The notes below the pieces were generated by a model, which saw only the letters and a list, made by a program, of their open reading frames with translations, ran no database searches and was not told where the DNA came from. 64,000 bases of DNA from Methylobacteriaceae bacterium (GTDB lineage Bacteria; Pseudomonadota; Alphaproteobacteria; Rhizobiales; Beijerinckiaceae). The translations under genes were made by a program, and so were the position numbers. The stretch is taken from contig JACKJC010000001.1 of NCBI GenBank assembly GCA_020638195.1, positions 423,001-487,000 of the forward strand. The letters are read 5' to 3'. Shown here in pieces: positions 51,817 through 59,632 of this stretch (its first letter is position 1; each line of letters opens with the position of its first letter).

Positions 51817-52434
51817 ATGCAACGGTCAAAACACGAATGTGTCAGGCTCAAGCCTGTCAGAGCGTTACAAGCGATTCGCTCTGTTGTCGCCGATGCGGAT
51901 GGGCGACGCGTGCAATTTCTCGATACTGGCTTCTGGCGGTTCCGGTGTTCGCTGGGACGGGCTGGTATTACGTACAACAAGCGCGAGGGAGATGGTTGCA
52001 CCCCGGTCGGCCGCTTCGAAATTCTCGAATGGCGAATTCGACGTGACGCAAGGGTCCTTAAGCGTCCGCTAGGCAAATGTCTCGTGATTCGACCGTTGGA
52101 TGGATGGTGCGACGATCTGGGTGCAGGCGTGTATAATCGACCAATACAACTGCCATCTCGCTTAAATCATGAAGAAATGTGGCGTCTTGATAATAAATAT
52201 GATGTAGTTGCAATATTGAATTATAATATAAAACCACGACAACGCGGACACGGCAGCGCAATATTCTTCCATATATGCAGTACGAATTTCGAGACGACGG
52301 CCGGTTGCGTAGCAATTTTGTCCGCCAGCATGAATAGGCTGATTCCTTTGTTGGCTCCACGAGCCAGTATCGATGTCTTCAGCGCGCGCCGAAAATTGCC
52401 GAACCGACCCGCACCTCGGTGGCGCCGAGCTTGA
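51817..52434 (+). CDS. L,D-transpeptidase (YkuD) family protein
   Basis: The 205-residue protein has a YkuD catalytic region with GSAIFFHICSTNFETTAGCVAI, containing the active-site His and Cys. Such enzymes form 3-3 peptidoglycan cross-links or attach proteins. No signal peptide is visible, so either the start is elsewhere or the enzyme is exported another way. The stretch 52141-52250 is much richer in A and T than its surroundings, and the last 18 or so residues are read through the end of convergent yggS (56-base overlap), suggesting that the ancestral stop was lost. Confidence 0.8.
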   Translation: MQRSKHECVRLKPVRALQAIRSVVADADGRRVQFLDTGFWRFRCSLGRAGITYNKREGDGCTPVGRFEILEWRIRRDARVLKRPLGKCLVIRPLDGWCDDLGAGVYNRPIQLPSRLNHEEMWRLDNKYDVVAILNYNIKPRQRGHGSAIFFHICSTNFETTAGCVAILSASMNRLIPLLAPRASIDVFSARRKLPNRPAPRWRRA

Positions 52435-53050
52435 TCGCCTGCTCGAAATCCGAGGTCATGCCCATCGACAGCTTGGATAGGCCGTTTCTCAAAGCGATTG
52501 TCACGAGCTTAGCGAAATAGGGCGAGGCAAGCTGGTCGACGGGCGGAATACACATCAGTCCCTCGATTGCGAGCCCGAATTCGTTCCGGCAAACCCGGAG
52601 AAATGCATCCGCCTCGTCTGGAAGGACGCCCGCCTTCTGCGGCTCTTCTCCAATATTGACTTGCACCAGCAGCCGCGGCGATTTTCCCTCCCGCGTCGCC
52701 TGCGTGGCAATTTCCGCCGCCAGTTTCGGTCGGTCGACCGTTTCGATGACATCGAACAGACGAACAGCATCGCGAACCTTGTTCGTCTGCAACGGACCGA
52801 TTAGTCGCAGCGTTAGGTCTGGAAAGGCGGCGCGCAACGGCAGCCATTTCTCCATCGCCTCTTGCACGCGATTTTCCCCGAATTGCCGACAGCCCGCATG
52901 CAGCAGGGGCTCAATACGTGTCGCAGAAATAGTCTTGGTGACGCACACAAGATCGATTTTGGTCGGATTCCGGCCGGCATCGCGCGCGGCGCGACGAATG
53001 CGCGCCCGGACGTGTTCGAGGCGATCGAGATCTGTTTCCGACGTCGTCAT
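52379..53050 (-). CDS. YggS family PLP homeostasis protein
   Basis: YggS/PLPBP is a fold-type III PLP-binding protein that buffers pyridoxal phosphate. The 223-residue protein has the PLP lysine in LVCVTKTISA, GENRVQEA, the HLIGPLQTNK-like RLIGPLQTNK, and the C-terminal MGMTSDFEQAIKLGATEVRVGSAIFGAR. The ATG at 53050 is preferred to an upstream start at 53176, because the extension is unlike the family. It is divergent from leuS. Confidence 0.94.
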   Translation of the reverse strand: MTTSETDLDRLEHVRARIRRAARDAGRNPTKIDLVCVTKTISATRIEPLLHAGCRQFGENRVQEAMEKWLPLRAAFPDLTLRLIGPLQTNKVRDAVRLFDVIETVDRPKLAAEIATQATREGKSPRLLVQVNIGEEPQKAGVLPDEADAFLRVCRNEFGLAIEGLMCIPPVDQLASPYFAKLVTIALRNGLSKLSMGMTSDFEQAIKLGATEVRVGSAIFGAR

Positions 53051-53192
53051 TCTGTGGTCCAGTGCAGGGCGACGTTCTAGCAGCGCCAGCGGCTTCTGCC
53101 CATTGCCTCGGCTGTCGATTGTCTTGTTGACCCATGGCGGGAAATGAGGCTCATTGCCGCCGCCTTCAAACAACAAGAGCTTGCGCCCGAAA

Positions 53193-55823
53193 ATGCGTCC
53201 CGACCGCTACAACGCCCGCGAATCCGAGCCGCACTGGCAGCGTGTCTGGGACGAACGTAAGATCTTCGAGTCCAGCAACGACGACGCACGCCCGAAATAT
53301 TACGTGCTCGAGATGTTTCCCTACCCATCGGGGCGCATCCACATGGGGCACGTCCGCAACTACGCGATGGGCGACGTGGTCGCCCGTTACATGCGCGCTC
53401 GCGGCTACAACGTCCTTCACCCCATGGGCTGGGACGCCTTCGGCATGCCGGCGGAAAATGCCGCCATGCAAAGCGGTTCGCACCCGGCGACCTGGACTTA
53501 TGCGAACATCGACACGATGCGTCGCCAGCTCAAGTCGATGGGCCTGTCGCTCGATTGGTCTCGTGAAATCGCGACCTGCGACCCGAGCTATTACAAGCAC
53601 CAGCAACGGATTTTTCTGGATTTCCTGAAGGCGGGCCTGGTCGATCGCAAGACCGCGCGCGTGAATTGGGATCCTGTCGACCAGACCGTACTCGCGAACG
53701 AGCAGGTCATCGACGGTCGGGGTTGGCGGTCCGGGGCGCTGGTCGAACAGCGCGACCTCACGCAATGGTTCTTCAAGATCACGACCTTTGCGGAAGACTT
53801 GCTGCAGGGGCTCGATACGCTCGATCAATGGCCCGAGAAAGTCCGCCTGATGCAGCGAAACTGGATCGGGCGATCCGAAGGGCTGCGGATGCGTTTCGCG
53901 GTGGCATCCGATCCACGCGTTCCCGCCGCGTCGGACATCGAGGTTTTCACGACCCGTCCGGATACGATCTTCGGCGCCTCGTTCCTGGGGTTGGCGGTCG
54001 ATCATCCCATCATCAGGTCGCTCGCAGAGAAAAACAGCGATCTCGAGAAATTCTGTGACGAATGCCGGCGGATGGGCACTTCGGCCGCTGTGCTAGAGAC
54101 GACCGAGAAACAGGGTTTCGACACAGGTCTGAAGGTTGCTCATCCCTTCGACGATTCGATCCTCCTACCGGTCTATGCGACCAATTTCGTCCTGATGGAT
54201 TACGGCACGGGCGCAATCTTCGGTTGTCCAGCCCACGATCAGCGCGATCTGGATTTCGCCAACAAATATGGCCTGTCGAAGACGCCGGTCGTCTGCCCGT
54301 CAGATGTCGACCCCGCTTCGGTCGTCATCGGCGACGACGCATTCGATGGCGACGGCGTCATGATAAACTCCAGATTCCTCGACGGCATGTCGATTGCCGA
54401 CGCCATGGACGAGGTCGCGCGAAGACTTGAGTCGCGCGAGCTGTTCGGTCGGCCTCAGGGTCGACGGCAGGTCAATTTCAGGCTGAGAGATTGGGGCGTT
54501 TCGCGGCAGCGTTACTGGGGATGCCCGATCCCGGTCGTCCATTGCGAAAAATGCGATGTGGTTCCCGTGCCCGCCGTGGAACTGCCCGTGATCCTGCCGC
54601 AGGACGTCGATTTCAAGACCCCCGGCAACCCGCTGGACCGCCATCCCACTTGGAAGCATACGACCTGTCCGACATGCGGCGGTCCCGCGCGGCGAGAAAC
54701 GGACACGATGGATACGTTCGTCGATTCGTCTTGGTACTTCGCCCGATTCACCGATCCGTGGAATACGGAGGAGCCGACGGACCCTGCTGTCATCTCGAAG
54801 TGGCTGCCGGTGGATCAGTATATCGGCGGCATCGAACACGCGATCCTGCATTTGCTCTATTCGCGCTTCTTCACGCGCGGACTGCGCGCGACGGGGCACG
54901 CCGATCTCGACGAGCCGTTCAAGGGCCTTTTCACGCAGGGGATGGTCGTGCACGAAACCTACAGGTCCGGCGACGGGTCGTGGCTTGCGCCGACCGAGAT
55001 CAGGATCGATAGCACGGCCGACGGCCGAAAGGCGTTTGCGCTTACCGATGGTTCGGAAATCGAGATCGGCTCCATCGAAAAGATGTCGAAGTCGAAGCGC
55101 AACACGGTTGATCCCGACGAAATCATCGGCACCTTCGGCGCTGACGCCGCACGCTGGTTCATGCTGTCCGACTCGCCGCCCGAAGGCGACGTGATCTGGT
55201 CGGAAGAAGGCGTTCAGGGCGTTGCGCGCTTTATGCAACGCGTGTGGCGGTTGATCGGCGATCTGAAGTCGGTCGCGGCCCCGGTAGGCTCCATGGCGCC
55301 TGTCCATTTTGGCGAAACCGCGATCACGGTTCGCAAGGCCACGCACAATGCGCTGGCCAAGGTCGAGGACGACATTGTCAGGCTGCGCTTCAACCGGTGC
55401 ATCGCCCACGCCAACGAGCTCGTGAACAAGCTGGGGCAGACGATTGGTTCGATCGAGAGCGCCGAGATCGGGGACGATCTCGCCTACGCATGCAGGGAAG
55501 CAGCCGAAGGACTCGTGATGCTCGTCGCCCCGATGATGCCGCATCTGGCGGAGACCTGTTGGTCGGACCTCGGCCACGAAGATCTCGTTTCGCAAGCCCG
55601 GTGGCCGGAAGCTGATCGTTCGTTGATCCGTGAGGATGTGATTACGCTTCCGATTCAGATAAACGGCAAGAAGCGAGCGGACGTCGTCTTGCCGCGGGAC
55701 GCCGATGAGACGACGATACGCACGACGGTGCTGGCCGATGATTCCGTTCAGAAGGCAATTGACGGCCGACCGGTGAAACGAGTGGTCATCGTGCGCGAAA
55801 GGATCGTCAATGTCGTCATTTAG
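53193..55823 (+). CDS. leuS: Leucyl-tRNA synthetase
   Basis: This class I synthetase charges tRNA-Leu. The 876-residue protein has the HIGH-type motif PSGRIHMGHVRNY, the CP1 editing domain (about 220-420; T-rich region VFTTRPDTIFG and AHDQRD), a zinc-ribbon-like segment CPTCGGP and the KMSKS loop KMSKSKRN. The C-terminal anticodon and tail domains are complete. The ATG at 53193 fits the family; the frame begins 13 codons earlier. lptE overlaps its 3' end by 14 bases. Confidence 0.97.
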   Translation: MRPDRYNARESEPHWQRVWDERKIFESSNDDARPKYYVLEMFPYPSGRIHMGHVRNYAMGDVVARYMRARGYNVLHPMGWDAFGMPAENAAMQSGSHPATWTYANIDTMRRQLKSMGLSLDWSREIATCDPSYYKHQQRIFLDFLKAGLVDRKTARVNWDPVDQTVLANEQVIDGRGWRSGALVEQRDLTQWFFKITTFAEDLLQGLDTLDQWPEKVRLMQRNWIGRSEGLRMRFAVASDPRVPAASDIEVFTTRPDTIFGASFLGLAVDHPIIRSLAEKNSDLEKFCDECRRMGTSAAVLETTEKQGFDTGLKVAHPFDDSILLPVYATNFVLMDYGTGAIFGCPAHDQRDLDFANKYGLSKTPVVCPSDVDPASVVIGDDAFDGDGVMINSRFLDGMSIADAMDEVARRLESRELFGRPQGRRQVNFRLRDWGVSRQRYWGCPIPVVHCEKCDVVPVPAVELPVILPQDVDFKTPGNPLDRHPTWKHTTCPTCGGPARRETDTMDTFVDSSWYFARFTDPWNTEEPTDPAVISKWLPVDQYIGGIEHAILHLLYSRFFTRGLRATGHADLDEPFKGLFTQGMVVHETYRSGDGSWLAPTEIRIDSTADGRKAFALTDGSEIEIGSIEKMSKSKRNTVDPDEIIGTFGADAARWFMLSDSPPEGDVIWSEEGVQGVARFMQRVWRLIGDLKSVAAPVGSMAPVHFGETAITVRKATHNALAKVEDDIVRLRFNRCIAHANELVNKLGQTIGSIESAEIGDDLAYACREAAEGLVMLVAPMMPHLAETCWSDLGHEDLVSQARWPEADRSLIREDVITLPIQINGKKRADVVLPRDADETTIRTTVLADDSVQKAIDGRPVKRVVIVRERIVNVVI

Positions 55824-56325
55824 CGGCCTGATTCGGCGAATAGCTCTGGCGGCTGGATTGGCGTCCCTGCTGGGAGGGTGCATTCAGCCACTTTACGGCA
55901 CGCTTGGACCAGGCCGCCTCGAAAGCGAGTTGCAGGCGATCAGGATCGAGCCGATTCCAGATCGTTTCGGGCATTATCTCGAAAAAGAGTTGGCATTCGC
56001 GTTCAACGGCACTGGTCTCGATGTTGCGCCGAGGTATCGACTTGTCGTGAAGCTGAAGCAGCGCGTGCAAGCGCCGGTGGTGGACACCGTGACATCCCGT
56101 GCGACCGCCGCGACCGTGATTGGCGACGCCAGCTTTGAACTTTTTCCACTCGGCGCGAGCGCCCCTATTCTGCAAGGGGTCGCATTCAACGTCGCGGGCT
56201 ACGATCGATTCAGTCAGCGCATATCCAATGTTCGAGCGGCGCGCGACGCCGAAATCCGCGACGCCAAAGCCATCGCCGAGCAAATCAGGACGCAAATTGC
56301 CGCTCGAATGGCATCTAGGAACTGA
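55810..56325 (+). CDS. lptE: LPS assembly lipoprotein LptE
   Basis: LptE is the outer-membrane lipoprotein that plugs the LptD barrel. The 171-residue protein has a lipobox LLGGC at residues 20-24 and the LptE features QPLYG, IRIEPIPDRFGHYLEKEL and RYRLVVKLKQRV. It overlaps leuS by 14 bases and holA by one, so the three genes form a tightly coupled operon. Confidence 0.93.
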   Translation: MSSFSGLIRRIALAAGLASLLGGCIQPLYGTLGPGRLESELQAIRIEPIPDRFGHYLEKELAFAFNGTGLDVAPRYRLVVKLKQRVQAPVVDTVTSRATAATVIGDASFELFPLGASAPILQGVAFNVAGYDRFSQRISNVRAARDAEIRDAKAIAEQIRTQIAARMASRN

Positions 56326-57287
56326 TGGCTTCGCTTTCGGCCAAGGAGTTCGAGAGGTCTGCTGGTGATCTGGCTCGGAAATTCCGGATAGTCATTCTCT
56401 ATGGGGATAATATTCAGGCTAAGAGCGATCTTTATCGCCTGCTCAGAAAAGTGCTCGCGATCGAGACGGACGATCCATTTCGTCTCGCTCACCTGGACAG
56501 TGATACAATCGATATGGATCCGGCAAGGCTGGCCGATGAACTCGGGGCAATCTCCATGTTCGGCGGCTCACGCCTGATACGCGCCATTTGCTCTCAACGC
56601 CAGTCTGAATCGATCGTCCAGCAGGCTCTCCAGGCGCCTCCTGGCGACTGGCATCTGCTAGTCGAAACAGAAAATCTGGATGTGGCGCGCAGCGAGGTTT
56701 TGAAGGACGACGACCTGCTTCTGGTCGCATGCGCCAACGAACGTGCTGGTGATTTTCATTCATTCGTCGCGTCCGAATTCAAACGAGCGGACTTGCAATT
56801 CGATGATGGCGTTCTGGAACTTCTAGTCCCCTTACTCGGCGACGATCGAGCAGCGGCGCGAGGGGAGGTTGAGAAGCTCGGATTGTTGGTCGGAGGATCC
56901 GGGCGCGTGTCTCTTGCCGACGTCGACAATGTCGTCGCCGACAATTCAGCTGTCATGACCGATGCCGTTGCGATTGCAGCCTTTTCGGGAAATCTGGGCG
57001 CGCTCGCAGCGGCATTGGACAGGTTGCAGGCGACCGGCTCTGATGCGACCGGAGCACTTGGCGCGGCGTCGCGGTTGGCGTTGAATCTGTACCGTGGCAA
57101 AGCGAATCAATGGCGGGGCCGTCAGGACAGCGTCGGCCAGAACCTGAGCGCAGCCTCTCTGCGCGGGATCGCCCTGACCTTGCAATCGGCTATCCGCCAA
57201 ACCCGTTCGGATAGCCAGCTGGCGCCGCTGCTTTCCGAGCGAGCGCTCGTGTCGCTGGGAGCGAGCACGAAAGCTCGCAAGCGTTAG
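56325..57287 (+). CDS. holA: DNA polymerase III delta subunit
   Basis: HolA is the delta subunit of the clamp loader, which opens the beta clamp. The 320-residue protein fits the AAA+-like fold with ILYGDNIQAKSDLYRLL, LADELGAISMFGGSRLIRA and the C-terminal collar helices (ALDRLQATGSDATGALGAASRLALNLYRG). Sequence conservation of this family is low, but the lptE-holA order supports the call. Its stop overlaps that of the convergent parB gene. Confidence 0.92.
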   Translation: MASLSAKEFERSAGDLARKFRIVILYGDNIQAKSDLYRLLRKVLAIETDDPFRLAHLDSDTIDMDPARLADELGAISMFGGSRLIRAICSQRQSESIVQQALQAPPGDWHLLVETENLDVARSEVLKDDDLLLVACANERAGDFHSFVASEFKRADLQFDDGVLELLVPLLGDDRAAARGEVEKLGLLVGGSGRVSLADVDNVVADNSAVMTDAVAIAAFSGNLGALAAALDRLQATGSDATGALGAASRLALNLYRGKANQWRGRQDSVGQNLSAASLRGIALTLQSAIRQTRSDSQLAPLLSERALVSLGASTKARKR

Positions 57288-58171
57288 CCCTGCTGATCGA
57301 GCCTGGCACAGACTTCATCCAGTTGCTCGAGAGTGCGGTATCGGATCATCAGTTCGCCGCCCTCCCCGCGGGACTTCAGCTGTACGTCCAGTCCCAGCGC
57401 ATCCGACAGTCGCTTGGCCAATGCGCGAGAATCCGGATCCTGAGTCACCGGCACGCTCGCAAGGTTGCGGGTGGCAGGCGCCTCGGGCTTCTCCGCTTCA
57501 ACTTGTGCAATCCGCTCCACATCACGGACTGTCAGGCCACGATTGACGATGTCGGCAGCGACCTGATCCGGCTCCGAAACCGCCAGAAGCGCCCTTGCGT
57601 GGCCGGCGCTGATGCGACCGTCGGCAAGCATCGCTTTGGTTTTGTCTGGCAACTTTACCAATCGCGTCATGTTGGCGACATGGCTTCGGCTCTTACCTAT
57701 GACTTTAGCGATATCGCCGTGGGTGTAGCCATGTTCTGCGATCAGGCGCTCGTAGCCCTGTGCCTCTTCCAGGGGATTCAGGTCGGATCGCTGGACATTT
57801 TCAATAATGGCAAGTTCGAGCGCTTCGCGATCATCGGCTATGACGACATTGATCGGAACATCGTGGAGGCCGGCGCGCTGGGCGGCCCGCCAGCGTCTCT
57901 CGCCGGCGATGATCTCGTAGAGATCGGCGCCCTCTGCTGCAGCGCGCACCACGATTGGCTGCAAAATGCCCTTCTCGCGGATCGAGGCGGCCAGTTCTTC
58001 GAGATCCGTCTCAGCGAAGTCTCGACGCGGATTTCGGGGGTTTGGCCGCAGGAACTCGACCGGAGCCTTGCGTTGGGCCGACTTGCCGGCGACAGAAATC
58101 TCGGCCTCGTCCTGTGACGAGCCGATCAGCGCAGCCAAGCCACGCCCAAGACGTCTAGCCTCTTCGGCCAT
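57284..58171 (-). CDS. parB: Chromosome-partitioning protein ParB
   Basis: ParB is a CTP-dependent clamp that loads at parS and spreads. The 295-residue protein has the LGRGLAALIG N-terminal ParA-contact segment, the CTP-binding region with GERRWRAA, NPRRDF, IENVQRSDLNPLEEA, the helix-turn-helix IAKVIGKSRSHVANMTRLVKLP and a C-terminal dimer domain. The ATG at 58171 fits the family; 34 upstream codons in frame look spurious. parA lies 26 bases upstream and two parS sites occur within about 3.4 kb. Confidence 0.96.
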   Translation of the reverse strand: MAEEARRLGRGLAALIGSSQDEAEISVAGKSAQRKAPVEFLRPNPRNPRRDFAETDLEELAASIREKGILQPIVVRAAAEGADLYEIIAGERRWRAAQRAGLHDVPINVVIADDREALELAIIENVQRSDLNPLEEAQGYERLIAEHGYTHGDIAKVIGKSRSHVANMTRLVKLPDKTKAMLADGRISAGHARALLAVSEPDQVAADIVNRGLTVRDVERIAQVEAEKPEAPATRNLASVPVTQDPDSRALAKRLSDALGLDVQLKSRGEGGELMIRYRTLEQLDEVCARLDQQG

Positions 58172-58197
58172 TGCGCAAACTCCACTTGATATAATGA

Positions 58198-58995
58198 CTA
58201 TGCCGCGCGGATGCGCCGTTCTCTCTGAATGATCTCTGATGCCAGCTTTAGATAAGCCTGACTGCCGGCGCATCGCAGATCATAGAGGAGCGCTGGCTTC
58301 CCATATGACGGCGCCTCGGAAACACGAACGTTCCGCGGGATCACCGTCTCATAGACCTTTTCACCCATATGATCGCGGACATCGGCTACAACCTGGGTCG
58401 CAAGCTTGTTGCGAGGGTCGAACATCGTAAGGACGATGCCGTGAATCGTCAGCCGCGGGTTGAGGGACCGTTTCACCTGCTCGACCGTGGACAGGAGCTG
58501 CGACAGACCTTCCAGCGCAAAAAACTCGCACTGAAGCGGCACGACGACACTGTCGGCCGCAGCAAGAGCGTTGATCGTCAGCAGGTTCAGCGAGGGCGGG
58601 CAATCGATCAGAACATAGCTGATCTCCACGCCCGGCTCGATCTCGAATTCCGCCAGCTCGTTGAGAGCCTTTCGGATTCGAAATGTACGATCGCTACTGT
58701 TTGCGATTTCAAGCTCGACACCCAGCAAATCGAGGGTCGAGGGCGCTATCCAGAGACGCGGCACAGCCGTCGGCGTGACCGCCTGATGCAGCCGCGCCTC
58801 GCCGGTAACTACATCATAGGTCGAGATCTTTCGGTTTTGCCGATCGATCCCCAGCCCGGTGGAAGCATTGCCTTGCGGGTCAAGATCGACAATCAGGACC
58901 TTTTCACCGATAGCCGCCAGGGCTGTACCGAGATTGATCGCCGTGGTGGTCTTGCCTACCCCGCCCTTCTGGTTAGCGAGTGCAAGTACGCGCAT
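58198..58995 (-). CDS. parA: Chromosome-partitioning ATPase ParA
   Basis: ParA is the deviant-Walker ATPase that moves ParB-parS complexes over the nucleoid. The 265-residue protein has LANQKGGVGKTTTAINL, VLIVDLDPQGNASTG and IDCPPSL, all intact. The ATG at 58995 starts directly at the fold; longer in-frame starts overlap rsmG. It is the fourth gene of the mnmE-mnmG-rsmG-parA-parB order on the minus strand. Confidence 0.97.
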   Translation of the reverse strand: MRVLALANQKGGVGKTTTAINLGTALAAIGEKVLIVDLDPQGNASTGLGIDRQNRKISTYDVVTGEARLHQAVTPTAVPRLWIAPSTLDLLGVELEIANSSDRTFRIRKALNELAEFEIEPGVEISYVLIDCPPSLNLLTINALAAADSVVVPLQCEFFALEGLSQLLSTVEQVKRSLNPRLTIHGIVLTMFDPRNKLATQVVADVRDHMGEKVYETVIPRNVRVSEAPSYGKPALLYDLRCAGSQAYLKLASEIIQRERRIRAA

Positions 58996-59017
58996 CGCGC
59001 ATTCTCCAGGATATCGG

Positions 59018-59632
59018 CTAGACTGCCCGGACCAGTACGATCGCCGCTCGTGGATCCGTCTTGCTCGGGTTGAGCACGACTTCAAAATTACTAGGTATAG
59101 GGAACATGGTCAATTCTGACACTACATCTCGACCCTTTAGAAAGAGACCCAAGGCGCCCTTTTCCACAAACGGCTGTGCATAGGCGACCAATCGACCGAT
59201 GTCAGCCATAGCGCGCGAGGTAATGACCGCCGGTTGAAGACTAGGTAGGACATCCTCGCAACGTGCATTGTGTACATGAGCGCGGGCGCCTGTTTCACGT
59301 GAAACTTCCCTCAGAAACGCGGCTTTTCGAGCATCAGATTCAATCAAATGCATTTCGCCGACGCTATGAAATCGCTGTAGAAGTGCAATGACCAACCCTG
59401 GAAATCCTGCGCCGGATCCCAAATCCACCCAAGAGCCCCCCAATTGCGCAAATCCCGCAAGTTGTGCGGAATCCATGAAGTGTCGAGTCCAAATTGCGGA
59501 CAAGGTCGAGTTGCCAACCAGATTGATCGTACGCCCCCACCTCACGAGCAGGCGTTCATAGATCTCCAGCTCCTCCACGATGTCTCGCAAACCTGGCTCG
59601 AGAGCGAGGGCCACGCCTCTGTCGCTGCTCAC
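59018..59632 (-). CDS. rsmG: 16S rRNA 7-methylguanosine methyltransferase RsmG
   Basis: RsmG (GidB) methylates G527 of 16S rRNA. The 204-residue protein has the SAM motif WVDLGSGAGFPGLVIAL and LIESDARKAAFLREV, with substrate-recognition segments TSRAMADI and FLKG. The GTG start (59632) overlaps the mnmG stop by four bases (GTGA). A near-perfect parS lies within the gene at 59290-59305 and encodes V-S-R-E-T. Confidence 0.95.
   Translation of the reverse strand: MSSDRGVALALEPGLRDIVEELEIYERLLVRWGRTINLVGNSTLSAIWTRHFMDSAQLAGFAQLGGSWVDLGSGAGFPGLVIALLQRFHSVGEMHLIESDARKAAFLREVSRETGARAHVHNARCEDVLPSLQPAVITSRAMADIGRLVAYAQPFVEKGALGLFLKGRDVVSELTMFPIPSNFEVVLNPSKTDPRAAIVLVRAV
59290..59305. other. parS site within rsmG (15/16)
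   Basis: TGTTTCACGTGAAACT matches the bacterial parS consensus TGTTTCACGTGAAACA at 15 of 16 positions. It lies about 300 bases from the parA start, inside the rsmG coding sequence. Confidence 0.88.

Noticed and set aside
54300..55883. 527-codon minus-strand frame opposite leuS
   Set aside because: Antisense shadow of a synthetase gene with no domain.
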